From: Gimesia aquarii
GTDB taxonomy: Bacteria > Planctomycetota > Planctomycetia > Planctomycetales > Planctomycetaceae
Assembly: GCF_007748195.1 (NCBI RefSeq)
Contig: NZ_CP037920.1
Coordinates: 4,043,800 to 4,107,799, forward strand
Reading direction: 5' to 3'
Length of the DNA stretch: 64,000 nt
The notes under the pieces were generated by a model that searched no databases, was not told the origin of the DNA, and saw only the letters and a program-made list of their open reading frames with translations. Numbering within the stretch: the first letter of the stretch is position 1; each line of letters opens with the position of its first letter. Of this stretch, positions 16,473-25,500 are shown piece after piece. Position numbers and translations under genes: made by a program.

Positions 16473-17390
16473 ATGCTGCGCGTTCTGTTTTCCATAATGT
16501 TGACATGTAGTTTAGTGACTTCGATAGCCATCGCAGCAGACAAAAAAGGGGCTCCCAAACCGACGTATGCGGATGTTTCATATGGTCCTTATAAGATGAA
16601 CAAACTGGACTTCTGGGAAGCCAAAGGGAAAGGACCACGTCCATTGTTGGTTTATATTCATGGTGGTGGCTGGATCGGTGGAGACAAAAGTCGTCTTCCT
16701 GGTAAGATCCAGACATATCTTGACAAAGGCATTTCTTATGCAGCGGTCAACTATCGCTTGACGGGTGAAGCCCCATTGCCGGCTCCCGTACACGATGCCG
16801 CTCGCGCAATTCAATTCTTACGTTCCAAAGCAAAAGAGTGGAATATTAATAAGCAAAAAATTGCGTTGACGGGTGGGAGTGCAGGGGCTTGCACATCAAT
16901 GTGGTTATTATTGCACGATGATCTGGCTGACCCCAAGGCTAAAGACCCTGTCTTACGTGAATCCACGCGTGTGACTGCGGCTGCCGTTGGAGGTGGGCAG
17001 ACATCGATTGATCCCAAAGTCATCGAACCCTGGCTGGGTCCCAATGTGTTAAAACATGCTATGATTCATCGCGCCGTTGGCGGTAAGAGCATGGAGGATG
17101 TCATGGATAACTATAAAAAACACGAGGCCCTTTACAAAGAGTTTTCCCCTTATAACCATCTTACAGCAGATGATCCGCCCCTCTTAATGACCTATGGCAA
17201 TAATATGAAACTCCCTTCTGAAAATGCGGGGCATGGAATTCATCATCCCGTGTATGGAGTGAAAATGAAAGAAAAGGCCGATAAGGCCGGCACAGAATGC
17301 CATCTTTTGATTCCGGGCGTTTCAACATCAAAACAATACAAAAATGCGAATGAATTTTTGATGGATAAACTCTTAAGCAAAGATTCCTGA
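16473..17390 (+). CDS. Secreted alpha/beta hydrolase, HSL/esterase type
   Basis: ATG at 16473 starts a clean signal peptide (about 22 residues, ending A-I-A-A-D) and has AAGG upstream; an ATG seven codons earlier adds polar residues and has poor context. The oxyanion motif H-G-G-G-W is at about residue 63 and the nucleophile in G-G-S-A-G-A at S136 (numbered from this start). The region where the acid and base usually sit is unusual: Y-G-N-N-M-K-L-P then G-H-G-I-H-H-P-V-Y-G, and the final G-x-x-H-x of the family is replaced by P-G-V-S-T-S-K. The base may be supplied by the H-G-I-H-H motif or activity may be altered. Divergent from the 15105-16271 hydrolase with about 200 bp between. Confidence 0.8.
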   Translation: MLRVLFSIMLTCSLVTSIAIAADKKGAPKPTYADVSYGPYKMNKLDFWEAKGKGPRPLLVYIHGGGWIGGDKSRLPGKIQTYLDKGISYAAVNYRLTGEAPLPAPVHDAARAIQFLRSKAKEWNINKQKIALTGGSAGACTSMWLLLHDDLADPKAKDPVLRESTRVTAAAVGGGQTSIDPKVIEPWLGPNVLKHAMIHRAVGGKSMEDVMDNYKKHEALYKEFSPYNHLTADDPPLLMTYGNNMKLPSENAGHGIHHPVYGVKMKEKADKAGTECHLLIPGVSTSKQYKNANEFLMDKLLSKDS

Positions 17391-17428
17391 GCCAATTCTT
17401 TTGGTCATATACCGTTGAGCAATGCGCG

Positions 17429-17471
17429 AACACAGAGACGAATTAAAATAATTCGTCTCTGTGTTCTTTTT
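17429..17471 (+). terminator. Very strong intrinsic terminator
   Basis: Perfect 16-bp stem 17429-17444 against 17450-17465 with a 5-nt loop, followed by CTTTTTC. It lies 39 bp after the hydrolase stop and separates it from the convergent - strand gene at 17494. Confidence 0.85.
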
Positions 17472-17493
17472 CGCCGGTTCTACCAAAACCATT

Positions 17494-19014
17494 TCATTGT
17501 TGAAACAACTCGGGTGCTAAGCGGGGGTCAGACAAATCCAGTTTGTACATGATTTGATTATAATCGTAACGGGGCGTTTTGACCGGATTTCCTGAAAACA
17601 ATGTCGTATAAGTCCCTTCGAAGTAGATGAAACGTCCATTGTCCTGTGCAAATATGGAATGTTGTTTTGGATTATAAAAACTGTATTTGTCATGCGTCAC
17701 AATCTTTCGCGCCCACTTACAAGGACCGAGCGGACTTTCCGCTTCTGAATACCAAATCTCGCCCAGCATAGACGTACCATTCTTTTGAAGCGCGATCATG
17801 GTCCACTTGTTTCGATAAGCATTCCAGGCAACAGAACTATTCAAAATTTCGATTTTTTGTTTTGTTTCTATATCAAACAGATTACAAAACCCTTCACTCG
17901 CCGAAATTTTGTTCTGTTTGACTAGCTTTTGCTCTAACTCATTGCTCAAAGGAGGCATTTTTTTTCTCCACATGTATTGCAACTGTCCCTGCTTATCACG
18001 GTCAACAGCCCATTCCTCTTTCTTTTTCCCTGGTTTCAAATAAGTATAGGTTTCATACACAGACAAATCCTCCAACGCTTCAGGAGTCGCACGCACACGA
18101 ATTAATGGAAAAGCCAGACCAAATAAGACATAGTCAACCCCTTCCATCCGGTGTAGAACGGGATGCCCGATAGGATAGAGCGGGGCATCAAAATCGAACA
18201 CCTTCTGTTTCTCAAACTGTTTTAATTCGTCATTAAACTCCACTAATCCACGTTCATATACAGTTAATGGCGGTTTTACTTTAACATATTTGGCAAACAG
18301 ACGTTCTTCACCTGACTCATCCTTGAGTGTCACTAACGCATCGATCCAGGTTGGCCCTGCGCCAGGCATTTCACAGGTCTTTTTTGCAAAACCGTTTTCA
18401 TTCAGAAAATAATTCAGATTGACTCCCTGATTGATATCCAGTCCTCCCTGAGTAGGCAATTTTGAAACCGCCCCAGGCACATGAAAATTGCCAAGTGGAT
18501 AATCGACTCTGTTTGTGTCTCCCCAAAACCAGTAAATCCGATTTTTGAAAACCGAATTCACAACACTGTCTGACCCGAGTACACGACCATTCAATGTCGG
18601 TTCTTTCAGAGGGACAGGCTCTCCCACAAGCAGGCTATCACGATAAATCCCCCCACCTGTCACTCGGTAAAGTCGTTGCGCAAGATTAATTCGCTTCATC
18701 TGCAAAACCGCTTGGCCACCTGGCTTGACTTCCAGTTTTTTGCCGATCAATCCAAACCCGTCTTTAGGGTATACATAGCCATGACTGCGAATATGGAAAT
18801 AGACATCCTGATTCATTAACCCAGGCTCATTAATGGCGGCAATACCATTACTATCAGTGACATATTTGATCTGATTCACTGTCTCTAATTCTACCAGTGG
18901 AATTCCTCGTTCCGTTTCCACATCAATCACACGAATCTGAAAATACTCCGATGCGATCAGGCGAGAAGAACAACACACCAAACTGAGAAATAAAATAGAA
19001 TGTCTTAACATCAA
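17494..19014 (-). CDS. Secreted protein, probable beta-propeller, function unknown
   Basis: A signal peptide (residues 1-22) is followed by a transthyretin-like segment (about 24-110: F-Q-I-R-V-I-D-V-E-T-E-R-G-I-P-L-V-E-L, then T-D-S-N-G-I-A) and a larger domain with blade-like repeats: Y-W-F-W-G-D-T-N-R, G-A-G-P-T-W-I-D-A-L, H-P-V-L-H-R, S-S-V-A-W-N-A-Y-R-N-K-W-T-M-I and G-E-I-W-Y-S-E-A-E-S-P-L-G-P. The last motifs resemble five-bladed glycosidase-like propellers of planctomycete secretomes (DUF4185/GH43-like), but I cannot place catalytic acids. Convergent with the preceding hydrolase, divergent from the Tat oxidoreductase gene. Role in extracellular polysaccharide use is only a guess. Confidence 0.7.
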   Translation of the reverse strand: MMLRHSILFLSLVCCSSRLIASEYFQIRVIDVETERGIPLVELETVNQIKYVTDSNGIAAINEPGLMNQDVYFHIRSHGYVYPKDGFGLIGKKLEVKPGGQAVLQMKRINLAQRLYRVTGGGIYRDSLLVGEPVPLKEPTLNGRVLGSDSVVNSVFKNRIYWFWGDTNRVDYPLGNFHVPGAVSKLPTQGGLDINQGVNLNYFLNENGFAKKTCEMPGAGPTWIDALVTLKDESGEERLFAKYVKVKPPLTVYERGLVEFNDELKQFEKQKVFDFDAPLYPIGHPVLHRMEGVDYVLFGLAFPLIRVRATPEALEDLSVYETYTYLKPGKKKEEWAVDRDKQGQLQYMWRKKMPPLSNELEQKLVKQNKISASEGFCNLFDIETKQKIEILNSSVAWNAYRNKWTMIALQKNGTSMLGEIWYSEAESPLGPCKWARKIVTHDKYSFYNPKQHSIFAQDNGRFIYFEGTYTTLFSGNPVKTPRYDYNQIMYKLDLSDPRLAPELFQQ

Positions 19015-19179
19015 AAACCCTTAAAAAAATTCATCATAACCCGACTATGAAAGGAAAGCTTCTCTTCCGCCTGGTGCTGCATTCGGTATACTGAAAGAAG
19101 CTTCCCAAGACAATTATTGTATTCGTCTTCAACCATCATAATCTTACCTTGTCCATTAATCTTTTCTTAATCCCCGAAA

Positions 19180-20913
19180 ATGAGTCACATGAAACGACGA
19201 CAGTTTTTAAGCCAGTGTGGTATCTTTGGTTTTGGAATCTTTAGTCCTATTTTACTTCAAGCTTTACAATCGAGAACCTCTTATGCATCTATCCCCAGGG
19301 AACTCAAAGCTGATGTTGTAATCATTGGCAGTGGTCTGGGAGGTTGTGCAGCCGCCCTCGCAGCCTGCCGTAATGGCGCAACGGTAATTTTGACAGAACC
19401 CACGGACTGGATTGGAGGTCAGATTTCACAACAGGCTGTGCCTCCCGATGAGCACAAGTGGATTGAATCATTTGGTCGCACAAAATCGTATGCGCAACTG
19501 CGAACTCTTATCCGCAGTTATTACAAGCAGCATTATCCATTAACGAGCAAGGCACAACAGATTCCCAATTTGAACCCGGGCAATGGTTCCGTCTCGCGCA
19601 TCTGTCACGAGCCCAAGGTGGGACTTGCGGCATTGCAATCGATGTTAGCACCTGAAATCAGTCGGGGACGATTGACATTGCTTTTGAATACATCACCCAT
19701 CAGTGCTAATTACACTGGTGATCAGGTTGAGGCGGTTAAGTGCCACACCTTAGGGTTGAACAAATCAGTTACTTTACACGGAAAATATTTTGTCGACGCC
19801 AGCGAAGAAGGGGACTTACTTCCTTTAACGGGAACAGAGTATGCATTAGGGGCAGAGTCACAAAAAGAGACCAATGAACCACACGCACCTGAGCGTGCCA
19901 ATCCGGCAAACATTCAATCGTTTACACATTGTTTTGCCATAGATCACCTGGAAGGAGAAGACCACACCATCGAGCGGCCCCCAATGTACGGATTCTGGAA
20001 GAATCATGTTCCACCATTGACACCGGCCTGGTCAGGCAAAATACTTTCGCTTGATTACTCTTACCCTCGTACCTTAAAACCCAAAACACTGTCATTTGTT
20101 CCCAGCGGTAAAGATGCAGTTCTACCAAGAACCAAAACACTGAATCTCTGGCGTTATCGCAGAATGATTGACCGCAACAATTTTATCCCGGGCACTTATG
20201 CCAGCGACATTACTGTTGTCAATTGGCCACAGAATGATTACATGCTGGGCAACATCACCGATGTGACTCCCGCCGAGCGAGAGAAGCACTTAAATGCTGC
20301 GAAACAACTCAGTCTTTCCTTACTCTATTGGCTTCAAACAGAAGCCCCCAGACCCGATGGTCAGCAAGGCTGGAAAGGGCTACGTCTGCGAAAAGATATT
20401 GTGGGTACAGATGACGGACTGGCCAAGTATCCCTACATTCGTGAGTCTCGCCGCATTAAAGCAGAACTGACGATCAAAGAACAAGACCTGACTCTTACAG
20501 AACGAACCAAAGTCATGGGTAAAGACCATAAACCGCTCCTGGCAAAACCATTCTCAGACTCGATTGGCATTGGATATTATCACCTGGATCTTCATCCCAG
20601 TTCGGGGGGGGACAACTATATCGACATGGCGAGTGTCCCTTTTCAAATTCCACTCGGTGCAATGATTCCTCAACGAATTGAAAACTTAATCCCAGCCTGC
20701 AAAAACATTGGCACGACACACATCTCAAATGGCTGCTATCGTCTTCATCCGGTGGAATGGTCGATTGGTGAAGCAGCAGGAGCACTCTGTGCCCAGGCGA
20801 TCTCCAAAGGTACCACTCCGCGGATGATTCGAAACAACCCGCAACAACTTCAAGATTTTCAGAATCTACTGACAAAGCAGGGAATCGAACTCGAGTGGTC
20901 TCAATTAAGCTAG
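19180..20913 (+). CDS. Tat-exported FAD-dependent oxidoreductase
   Basis: The N-terminus M-K-R-R-Q-F-L-S-Q-C-G plus a hydrophobic stretch is a twin-arginine signal, so the protein is exported folded with its cofactor. A Rossmann dinucleotide motif follows: D-V-V-I-I-G-S-G-L-G-G-C-A-A-A. The next conserved stretches (E-P-T-D-W-I-G-G-Q-I-S-Q-Q, V-D-A-S-E-E-G-D-L-L-P-L, R-E-S-R-R-I and H-P-V-E-W-S-I-G-E-A-A-G) match the FAD_oxidored (PF12831) family, common in planctomycete sugar and sulfated-polymer loci. Either the ATG at 19180 or the one at 19189 may be used. It stands alone; substrate unknown. Confidence 0.85.
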   Translation: MSHMKRRQFLSQCGIFGFGIFSPILLQALQSRTSYASIPRELKADVVIIGSGLGGCAAALAACRNGATVILTEPTDWIGGQISQQAVPPDEHKWIESFGRTKSYAQLRTLIRSYYKQHYPLTSKAQQIPNLNPGNGSVSRICHEPKVGLAALQSMLAPEISRGRLTLLLNTSPISANYTGDQVEAVKCHTLGLNKSVTLHGKYFVDASEEGDLLPLTGTEYALGAESQKETNEPHAPERANPANIQSFTHCFAIDHLEGEDHTIERPPMYGFWKNHVPPLTPAWSGKILSLDYSYPRTLKPKTLSFVPSGKDAVLPRTKTLNLWRYRRMIDRNNFIPGTYASDITVVNWPQNDYMLGNITDVTPAEREKHLNAAKQLSLSLLYWLQTEAPRPDGQQGWKGLRLRKDIVGTDDGLAKYPYIRESRRIKAELTIKEQDLTLTERTKVMGKDHKPLLAKPFSDSIGIGYYHLDLHPSSGGDNYIDMASVPFQIPLGAMIPQRIENLIPACKNIGTTHISNGCYRLHPVEWSIGEAAGALCAQAISKGTTPRMIRNNPQQLQDFQNLLTKQGIELEWSQLS

Positions 20914-21067
20914 CCTGTATCTAAGTTTATTGCCGCGTCTTCAAGACTGTTTGGACTTCGTATCATTGCTTTGAGACTACTATGACTAAATCAGGCGCAA
21001 TATAGAGTTGATACTAAATCTCGTACAGGTAAATGATTTTATGAATTTGCAAACTCGCTTTTGGGAT

Positions 21068-22195
21068 TTAGTTGCGAATCAATGGAGGTAAATGTCTTTG
21101 CAGGAACCAACGGTCCAGCAGGACTTTCCGAGTGAACCATTGGGAAGCCATTAATTGCCTGCCGAGAAACTGCCGAAGAGCCGCCGGTACGATACTCGTG
21201 GCAGGTGTATCAGGCCACTTACCAAATCGATTGATGAGTTTCTCCTGATAGGTAACCAAACAATCTCTGGAATATTGTTGCTGACAATTTTGAATCACAT
21301 CTGCGGCGATGAGCCCTGATTCCACAGCAGGTCGAATTCCTTCCCCACTTTGCGGGACTGCCAAGCCAGCGGCATCACCGATCAATAACATTCCATCGTC
21401 AACGACCTTACGCTTTTGCAAACCATACAGGCGATAGGCATGCCCGCGAAATTTTCCAAGAATCTCTCTGGGAACACGTCTCTGTCGATCCAGAAAATGT
21501 GTAAACTTATCTCGAACTGCCGAAAGTTGTTTTTCACCTTCGCGTCCCAGGCCGACATTTAAATAGCCGTCTTTCAGAAAACACCAGCCATAGCCTTTCA
21601 AATCGCGACAGAAATAAAGTTCTGGTGTGTCTGGTCTTACCCGACAAAGCTCTTGTTGTTCCAGATTGAGTGGGAATTCCGCTTCTTGCGCTAAGACGAC
21701 TGATTTTTCAGAGCGGCTTTCTCGATTCAGCCATCGGGCTACCGGACAGAAATGCCCGCCTGCACCAACGACAAATTTTGCGCGCAAACTACCATTGACG
21801 ATCCATGCATCATTCAGACGCTCAATCGACTTTAACGCTTCTCCTAATCTGGTTCGAGCGCCACAACGTTTGAGCAAATAATCGTCAAACTCACAACGAC
21901 GAATTCCATAACTGACGATATCCGAGTATTCCGTCTCAACTATCGCACCATCGATAATTCCTGTCCGAAAATGGGTGATAGGCTGGAGAATATGATCTCG
22001 GTCATACGATAGTAAATCGATATCGAGCAATTCAGCAACAGCGGGCGTAATCCATCCTGCGCAAATCTTATCGCGCGGAAACGTTGCTTTATCAAGAACA
22101 AGTACGTCCAGCCCCGAATCGCGTAAGCCCCATGCACAAGAGGAACCGCCGGGGCCACCCCCGACAATCAGAACATCACAGGATTCCTCAGTCAC
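21068..22195 (-). CDS. Geranylgeranyl-reductase-family FAD oxidoreductase
   Basis: G-G-G-P-G-G at residues 12-17 binds FAD; D-K-A-T-F-P-R-D-K-I-C-A-G-W follows, and G-M-L-L-I-G-D-A-A-G-L-A-V-P-Q-S-G-E-G-I is the second FAD contact typical of the GGR/PHBH group. Family members reduce isoprenoid double bonds in lipids or act as aromatic monooxygenases. The GTG start has GAGAGG about 11 nt upstream, and the gene begins 7 bp after the stop of the cyclopropane-synthase-like gene, so they form an operon. That partner suggests a lipid substrate such as an unsaturated acyl chain, polyprenol or quinone (inference). C-terminal 70 residues are basic and may contact the membrane. Confidence 0.84.
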   Translation of the reverse strand: MTEESCDVLIVGGGPGGSSCAWGLRDSGLDVLVLDKATFPRDKICAGWITPAVAELLDIDLLSYDRDHILQPITHFRTGIIDGAIVETEYSDIVSYGIRRCEFDDYLLKRCGARTRLGEALKSIERLNDAWIVNGSLRAKFVVGAGGHFCPVARWLNRESRSEKSVVLAQEAEFPLNLEQQELCRVRPDTPELYFCRDLKGYGWCFLKDGYLNVGLGREGEKQLSAVRDKFTHFLDRQRRVPREILGKFRGHAYRLYGLQKRKVVDDGMLLIGDAAGLAVPQSGEGIRPAVESGLIAADVIQNCQQQYSRDCLVTYQEKLINRFGKWPDTPATSIVPAALRQFLGRQLMASQWFTRKVLLDRWFLQRHLPPLIRN

Positions 22196-22202
22196 GGTCG
22201 TT

Positions 22203-23546
22203 TTATCCTCTCATTGTTTCAGATGCGTTATCCTGATACAAACCGGCTCGCGTCCAGGGAATTTCATTATTAATCCCATTCGTAAACACGACCTGAAATA
22301 GTTGAAGTGACCCTGCTCGAAAAGCGGCAACAGAAGCTGATAAATAAAGACGCCAGGCACGAATAAAATTATCATCAAACATTTCTGTGACACGGTCTAG
22401 GTGCTGCTCATATCTTTGTAACCAATGTTGCAGGGTGAGGGCATAATGCAAACGAATATTTTCGACATCGAGAACGGAAAATTTCTGCGGTTCAAAAATT
22501 TGCATCATCTCACTCAGACTGGGAACATGAGCGCCAGGAAAAATGCGTTTGGTGGTCCAGCTGTCCAACACGCGTGGCGAGTTGCAACCAATCGAGTGGA
22601 TTAAGCCTCGACCATGGACGCTTTGACAACGGGCAATGACTTCACCCAGTTTTTCATAATTTTTCAAACCAACATGCTCCAGCATCCCGACAGAAACAAA
22701 AGAGTCATAGCTTCCGGTAATGTTGCGCCAGTCATCTTCAACGAATTCAACCCGATCACTCAAGCCTTCCGCTTTCGCACGCTCACGTGCGTAAACAATT
22801 TGTTCGTGAGAAATATTAAACGCTTTCACTTTGGCTCCATAATATTTTGCCATATGCAAAGCCAGGGCTCCCCAGCCACAGCCCGCTTCGACAACAGTAT
22901 CTCCCGGTTTCAGTCCTACTTTTCGGCATACATGATCCATCTTTGCAATTTGTGCCGATTCCAGAGACATCTCCGGGTCAGAAAAATACGCGCAGGTATA
23001 AGCCAATTGCTCGTCAAGCCAGAGTTGATAGAATTCATTTCCGATATCGTAATGGTGATGAATATTCGTTCGAGCAGCATCAATCGTATTGCGTTTGAGC
23101 CAGTTAAAACAGCTGCGCATTCTATCTCGATAAAACCGCTTCGTATTAATCGAATTTGTCCCGCGATTCATTTCTTCATTAAACGAAATCAAATCACCTT
23201 CAACTTCGATCGTGCCCTGTGAATACCCATCACCAAAATAAAGACTGGGATCGAGCATCAATTTATAGAGGGTACTACGACTATGAATATGTACGCGAAC
23301 AGAAGGAGTAGAAGTTCTATTAGAGATAATGGATTTATCCCATAAAACCACTTCAATGTCGGGATTTCCTGCCTTCTGCAACATGGTTCGCATGAGCCAT
23401 TTGTCAAAGGCGGTGGCTTTACTCAAAGTATGTTGAGGATCAGGTGATCCTGGCTGATCGCTCGAAAGAACCGTTTTGCTTTCAGAATTGACAATTTCTC
23501 TTGGTTGAGCTTCTTTTGATGCAGAGTCAATTTTTGCTGGATTCAC
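22203..23546 (-). CDS. Cyclopropane-fatty-acyl-phospholipid-synthase-like methyltransferase
   Basis: SAM-dependent methyltransferase of the CFA synthase/mycolic-acid methyltransferase family. The SAM loop is V-V-E-A-G-C-G-W-G (residues 218-226), preceded by H-H-H-Y-D-I-G-N-E-F-Y (163-173) and the family stretch Y-T-C-A-Y-F-S. The N-terminal lipid-binding domain (about 45-140) contains Y-F-G-D-G-Y-S-Q-G. Such enzymes add a methylene or methyl group across a double bond of phospholipid acyl chains. The first 40 residues are polar and unlike the family, so the true start may be further in. It is the first gene of an operon with the GGR-like reductase, which might act on the same lipid. Confidence 0.9.
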   Translation of the reverse strand: MNPAKIDSASKEAQPREIVNSESKTVLSSDQPGSPDPQHTLSKATAFDKWLMRTMLQKAGNPDIEVVLWDKSIISNRTSTPSVRVHIHSRSTLYKLMLDPSLYFGDGYSQGTIEVEGDLISFNEEMNRGTNSINTKRFYRDRMRSCFNWLKRNTIDAARTNIHHHYDIGNEFYQLWLDEQLAYTCAYFSDPEMSLESAQIAKMDHVCRKVGLKPGDTVVEAGCGWGALALHMAKYYGAKVKAFNISHEQIVYARERAKAEGLSDRVEFVEDDWRNITGSYDSFVSVGMLEHVGLKNYEKLGEVIARCQSVHGRGLIHSIGCNSPRVLDSWTTKRIFPGAHVPSLSEMMQIFEPQKFSVLDVENIRLHYALTLQHWLQRYEQHLDRVTEMFDDNFIRAWRLYLSASVAAFRAGSLQLFQVVFTNGINNEIPWTRAGLYQDNASETMRG

Positions 23547-24101
23547 TGCGGGCCTCCCAAGTTAAGATGACCAAATTCTCACTTCTATTAATAACGACTT
23601 TCGTTTTTCGCAAATCGTGATTTCATGATGAATTCAATTCTACTCTTCAAACTTGATTGTCTCTTTTATTTTCTCGTTCCTAATTCAAATTTCAAATCAT
23701 TTTTGACTTTATGATCACTTATCATCAAATTTATAAAAAGTGTTGAATGGAACGAGACTCTGGTACAGGACACTACTTCGCTCAACAAGTTCTGGTTGAT
23801 GATTAACAAAATGAAGTTTAAGTAGTCGTACTTATCTTTATGATCTGTAAAAGAAGATCTTAGAGATGCGAAAGAAACTCGATATTCACTCTATTTCTCC
23901 AGATCTAACTTGATCCCCTAAAATCAATACATTTTGATTTTTTTGAACTTAGGAAGGACTTTGGTAATTTGGGCTTGGATTTACACGAAATGAAGTCTAC
24001 AATAATACATATCAATGGTTTTTTATCATTGATTTCATACCTGAATGCTCACCTACCGATAACAACACTGTAATCCCGCCATTCCTTGAAAAGGAACATC
24101 T
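23547..24101. other. Long intergenic region between divergent genes
   Basis: 555 bp, AT-rich, upstream of both the CFA-like operon (-) and the DUF1501 gene (+). Apart from the promoter-like element at 23975-24003 and a GGAA at 24091-24094 before the ATG at 24102, I see no ORF, RNA gene or strong hairpin. Confidence 0.4.
23975..24003 (+). promoter_or_regulatory. Possible sigma70-type promoter for DUF1501 gene
   Basis: TTGGAT (23975-23980) and TACAAT (23998-24003) are separated by 17 bp, giving a start near 24010 and a leader of about 90 nt. The -10 box is good, the -35 box poor. Planctomycete promoter rules are not well defined, so this is only a candidate. Confidence 0.3.
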
Positions 24102-25442
24102 ATGCTTTCCATATTGGGTCCAGAAACTCAACTTTGTGATCGTGTTTCTCGTCGAGAAATCCTGAAAATCGGCGCACTCGGTTTAGGTGGTCTCACTCTG
24201 CCTCAGCTTCTTCAAGCAGAGTCCAATTCAGGACAAAGCAAACGGCAAAAAGCAGTCATCATGATTTACATGTGTGGTGCTCCTTCGCATCAGGACATGT
24301 ATGATCTGAAAATGGACGCTCCTTCTGAAATCCGTGGTGAATTCCGACCAGTCAACACACAAGTTCCCGGGTTCCAGATTTGTGAGCACCTCCCCAGACT
24401 GGGAAAGATCGCTGACAAAATTATTCCACTACGTTCCGTGCACGGATCACCCAACGGGGCACATGATTCGTTCATCTGTTATACAGGTCGAACCACTCGG
24501 AATCAGCCAGCCGGTGGCTGGCCCGCCATCGGTTCTGTTGTTTCTAAATTGCAAGGTCCAGCGAATCCTGCGGTGCCACCTTTTGTTGGACTCTCTCCTG
24601 ATGCCCGCCATCCCCCTTATGGATCTCCCGGACTCCCCGGTTTCCTGGGTGTAAGCCATGCGGCTTTCCGTCCATCCGGTCCCGCGCGAAAGAATATGGT
24701 TTTGAATGGCATCGATGCGACACGCTTAGATGACCGTAAACAATTACTGGCTTCCTTTGACCAATTCAAACGCGAAGCGGACTCAAGTGGTTCCATGGTA
24801 GGCATGGATGATATGAACGAACAGGTTTTTAATATCCTGACTTCCAATCGCCTGGTCAATGCGCTGGATCTTTCTCAGGAAGACCCAGCTACCAGAGCGC
24901 GCTATGGTAAAGGAGATCCCAAGAACTTTGGTGATGGTGCGCCTCGTAATCTTGAGCATTTTCTCATGGCGCGACGTCTGGTCGAAGCGGGGGCAAGGAT
25001 CGTTACATTGAATTTTGGCCGTTGGGATTTTCACAGCAACAATTTCAGTGGATTAAAAAATACACATCTCCCACTTTTTGACCAGGGATTAGCCACACTG
25101 ATAGAAGATTTACACGAACGAGGGATGGCAGATGATGTGGCCGTTGTCGCCTGGGGTGAATTTGGGCGGACTCCCAAAATCAATAAAGAAGCAGGCCGCG
25201 ATCACTGGCCAGCCGTTGGTGGAGGATTACTGGCAGGGGGTGGCTTCAAAACCGGGCAGGTGATTGGCAGTACGGATCGATTGGGAGCGCAAATCGCTGA
25301 TCGCCCGATCCACTTTGGAGAAGTGTTTGCCACTCTCTATCACCATTTGGGCATCGATTATACTGCCGCCTCAATCCAAGATCTCTCTGGTCGTCCACAT
25401 TATCTGGTCGATAACTATTCTCCTATGCCAGAAGTCATTTGA
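24102..25442 (+). CDS. DUF1501 protein, Tat-exported
   Basis: A twin-arginine signal (S-R-R-E-I-L-K-I-G, residues 16-24, then a Gly/Leu-rich core) precedes a DUF1501 domain, a sulfatase/alkaline-phosphatase-superfamily relative. Visible markers are M-C-G-A-P-S-H-Q-D-M-Y-D-L-K, L-R-S-V-H-G, N-G-A-H-D-S-F, R-W-D-F-H-S-N-N-F and W-G-E-F-G-R-T-P-K-I-N, followed by G-R-D-H-W-P. The His/Asp-rich positions resemble a metal site, but activity is not established for the family. Most planctomycete DUF1501 genes sit beside a DUF1549/DUF1553 cytochrome-like partner; none is visible here, so this copy is solitary. About 447 residues is usual. Confidence 0.92.
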   Translation: MLSILGPETQLCDRVSRREILKIGALGLGGLTLPQLLQAESNSGQSKRQKAVIMIYMCGAPSHQDMYDLKMDAPSEIRGEFRPVNTQVPGFQICEHLPRLGKIADKIIPLRSVHGSPNGAHDSFICYTGRTTRNQPAGGWPAIGSVVSKLQGPANPAVPPFVGLSPDARHPPYGSPGLPGFLGVSHAAFRPSGPARKNMVLNGIDATRLDDRKQLLASFDQFKREADSSGSMVGMDDMNEQVFNILTSNRLVNALDLSQEDPATRARYGKGDPKNFGDGAPRNLEHFLMARRLVEAGARIVTLNFGRWDFHSNNFSGLKNTHLPLFDQGLATLIEDLHERGMADDVAVVAWGEFGRTPKINKEAGRDHWPAVGGGLLAGGGFKTGQVIGSTDRLGAQIADRPIHFGEVFATLYHHLGIDYTAASIQDLSGRPHYLVDNYSPMPEVI

Positions 25443-25500
25443 TTTCTAGTACATCTCTGAAAACCATCCTTTAGCTTTTCATAGTGAACCGCTAGGATAT

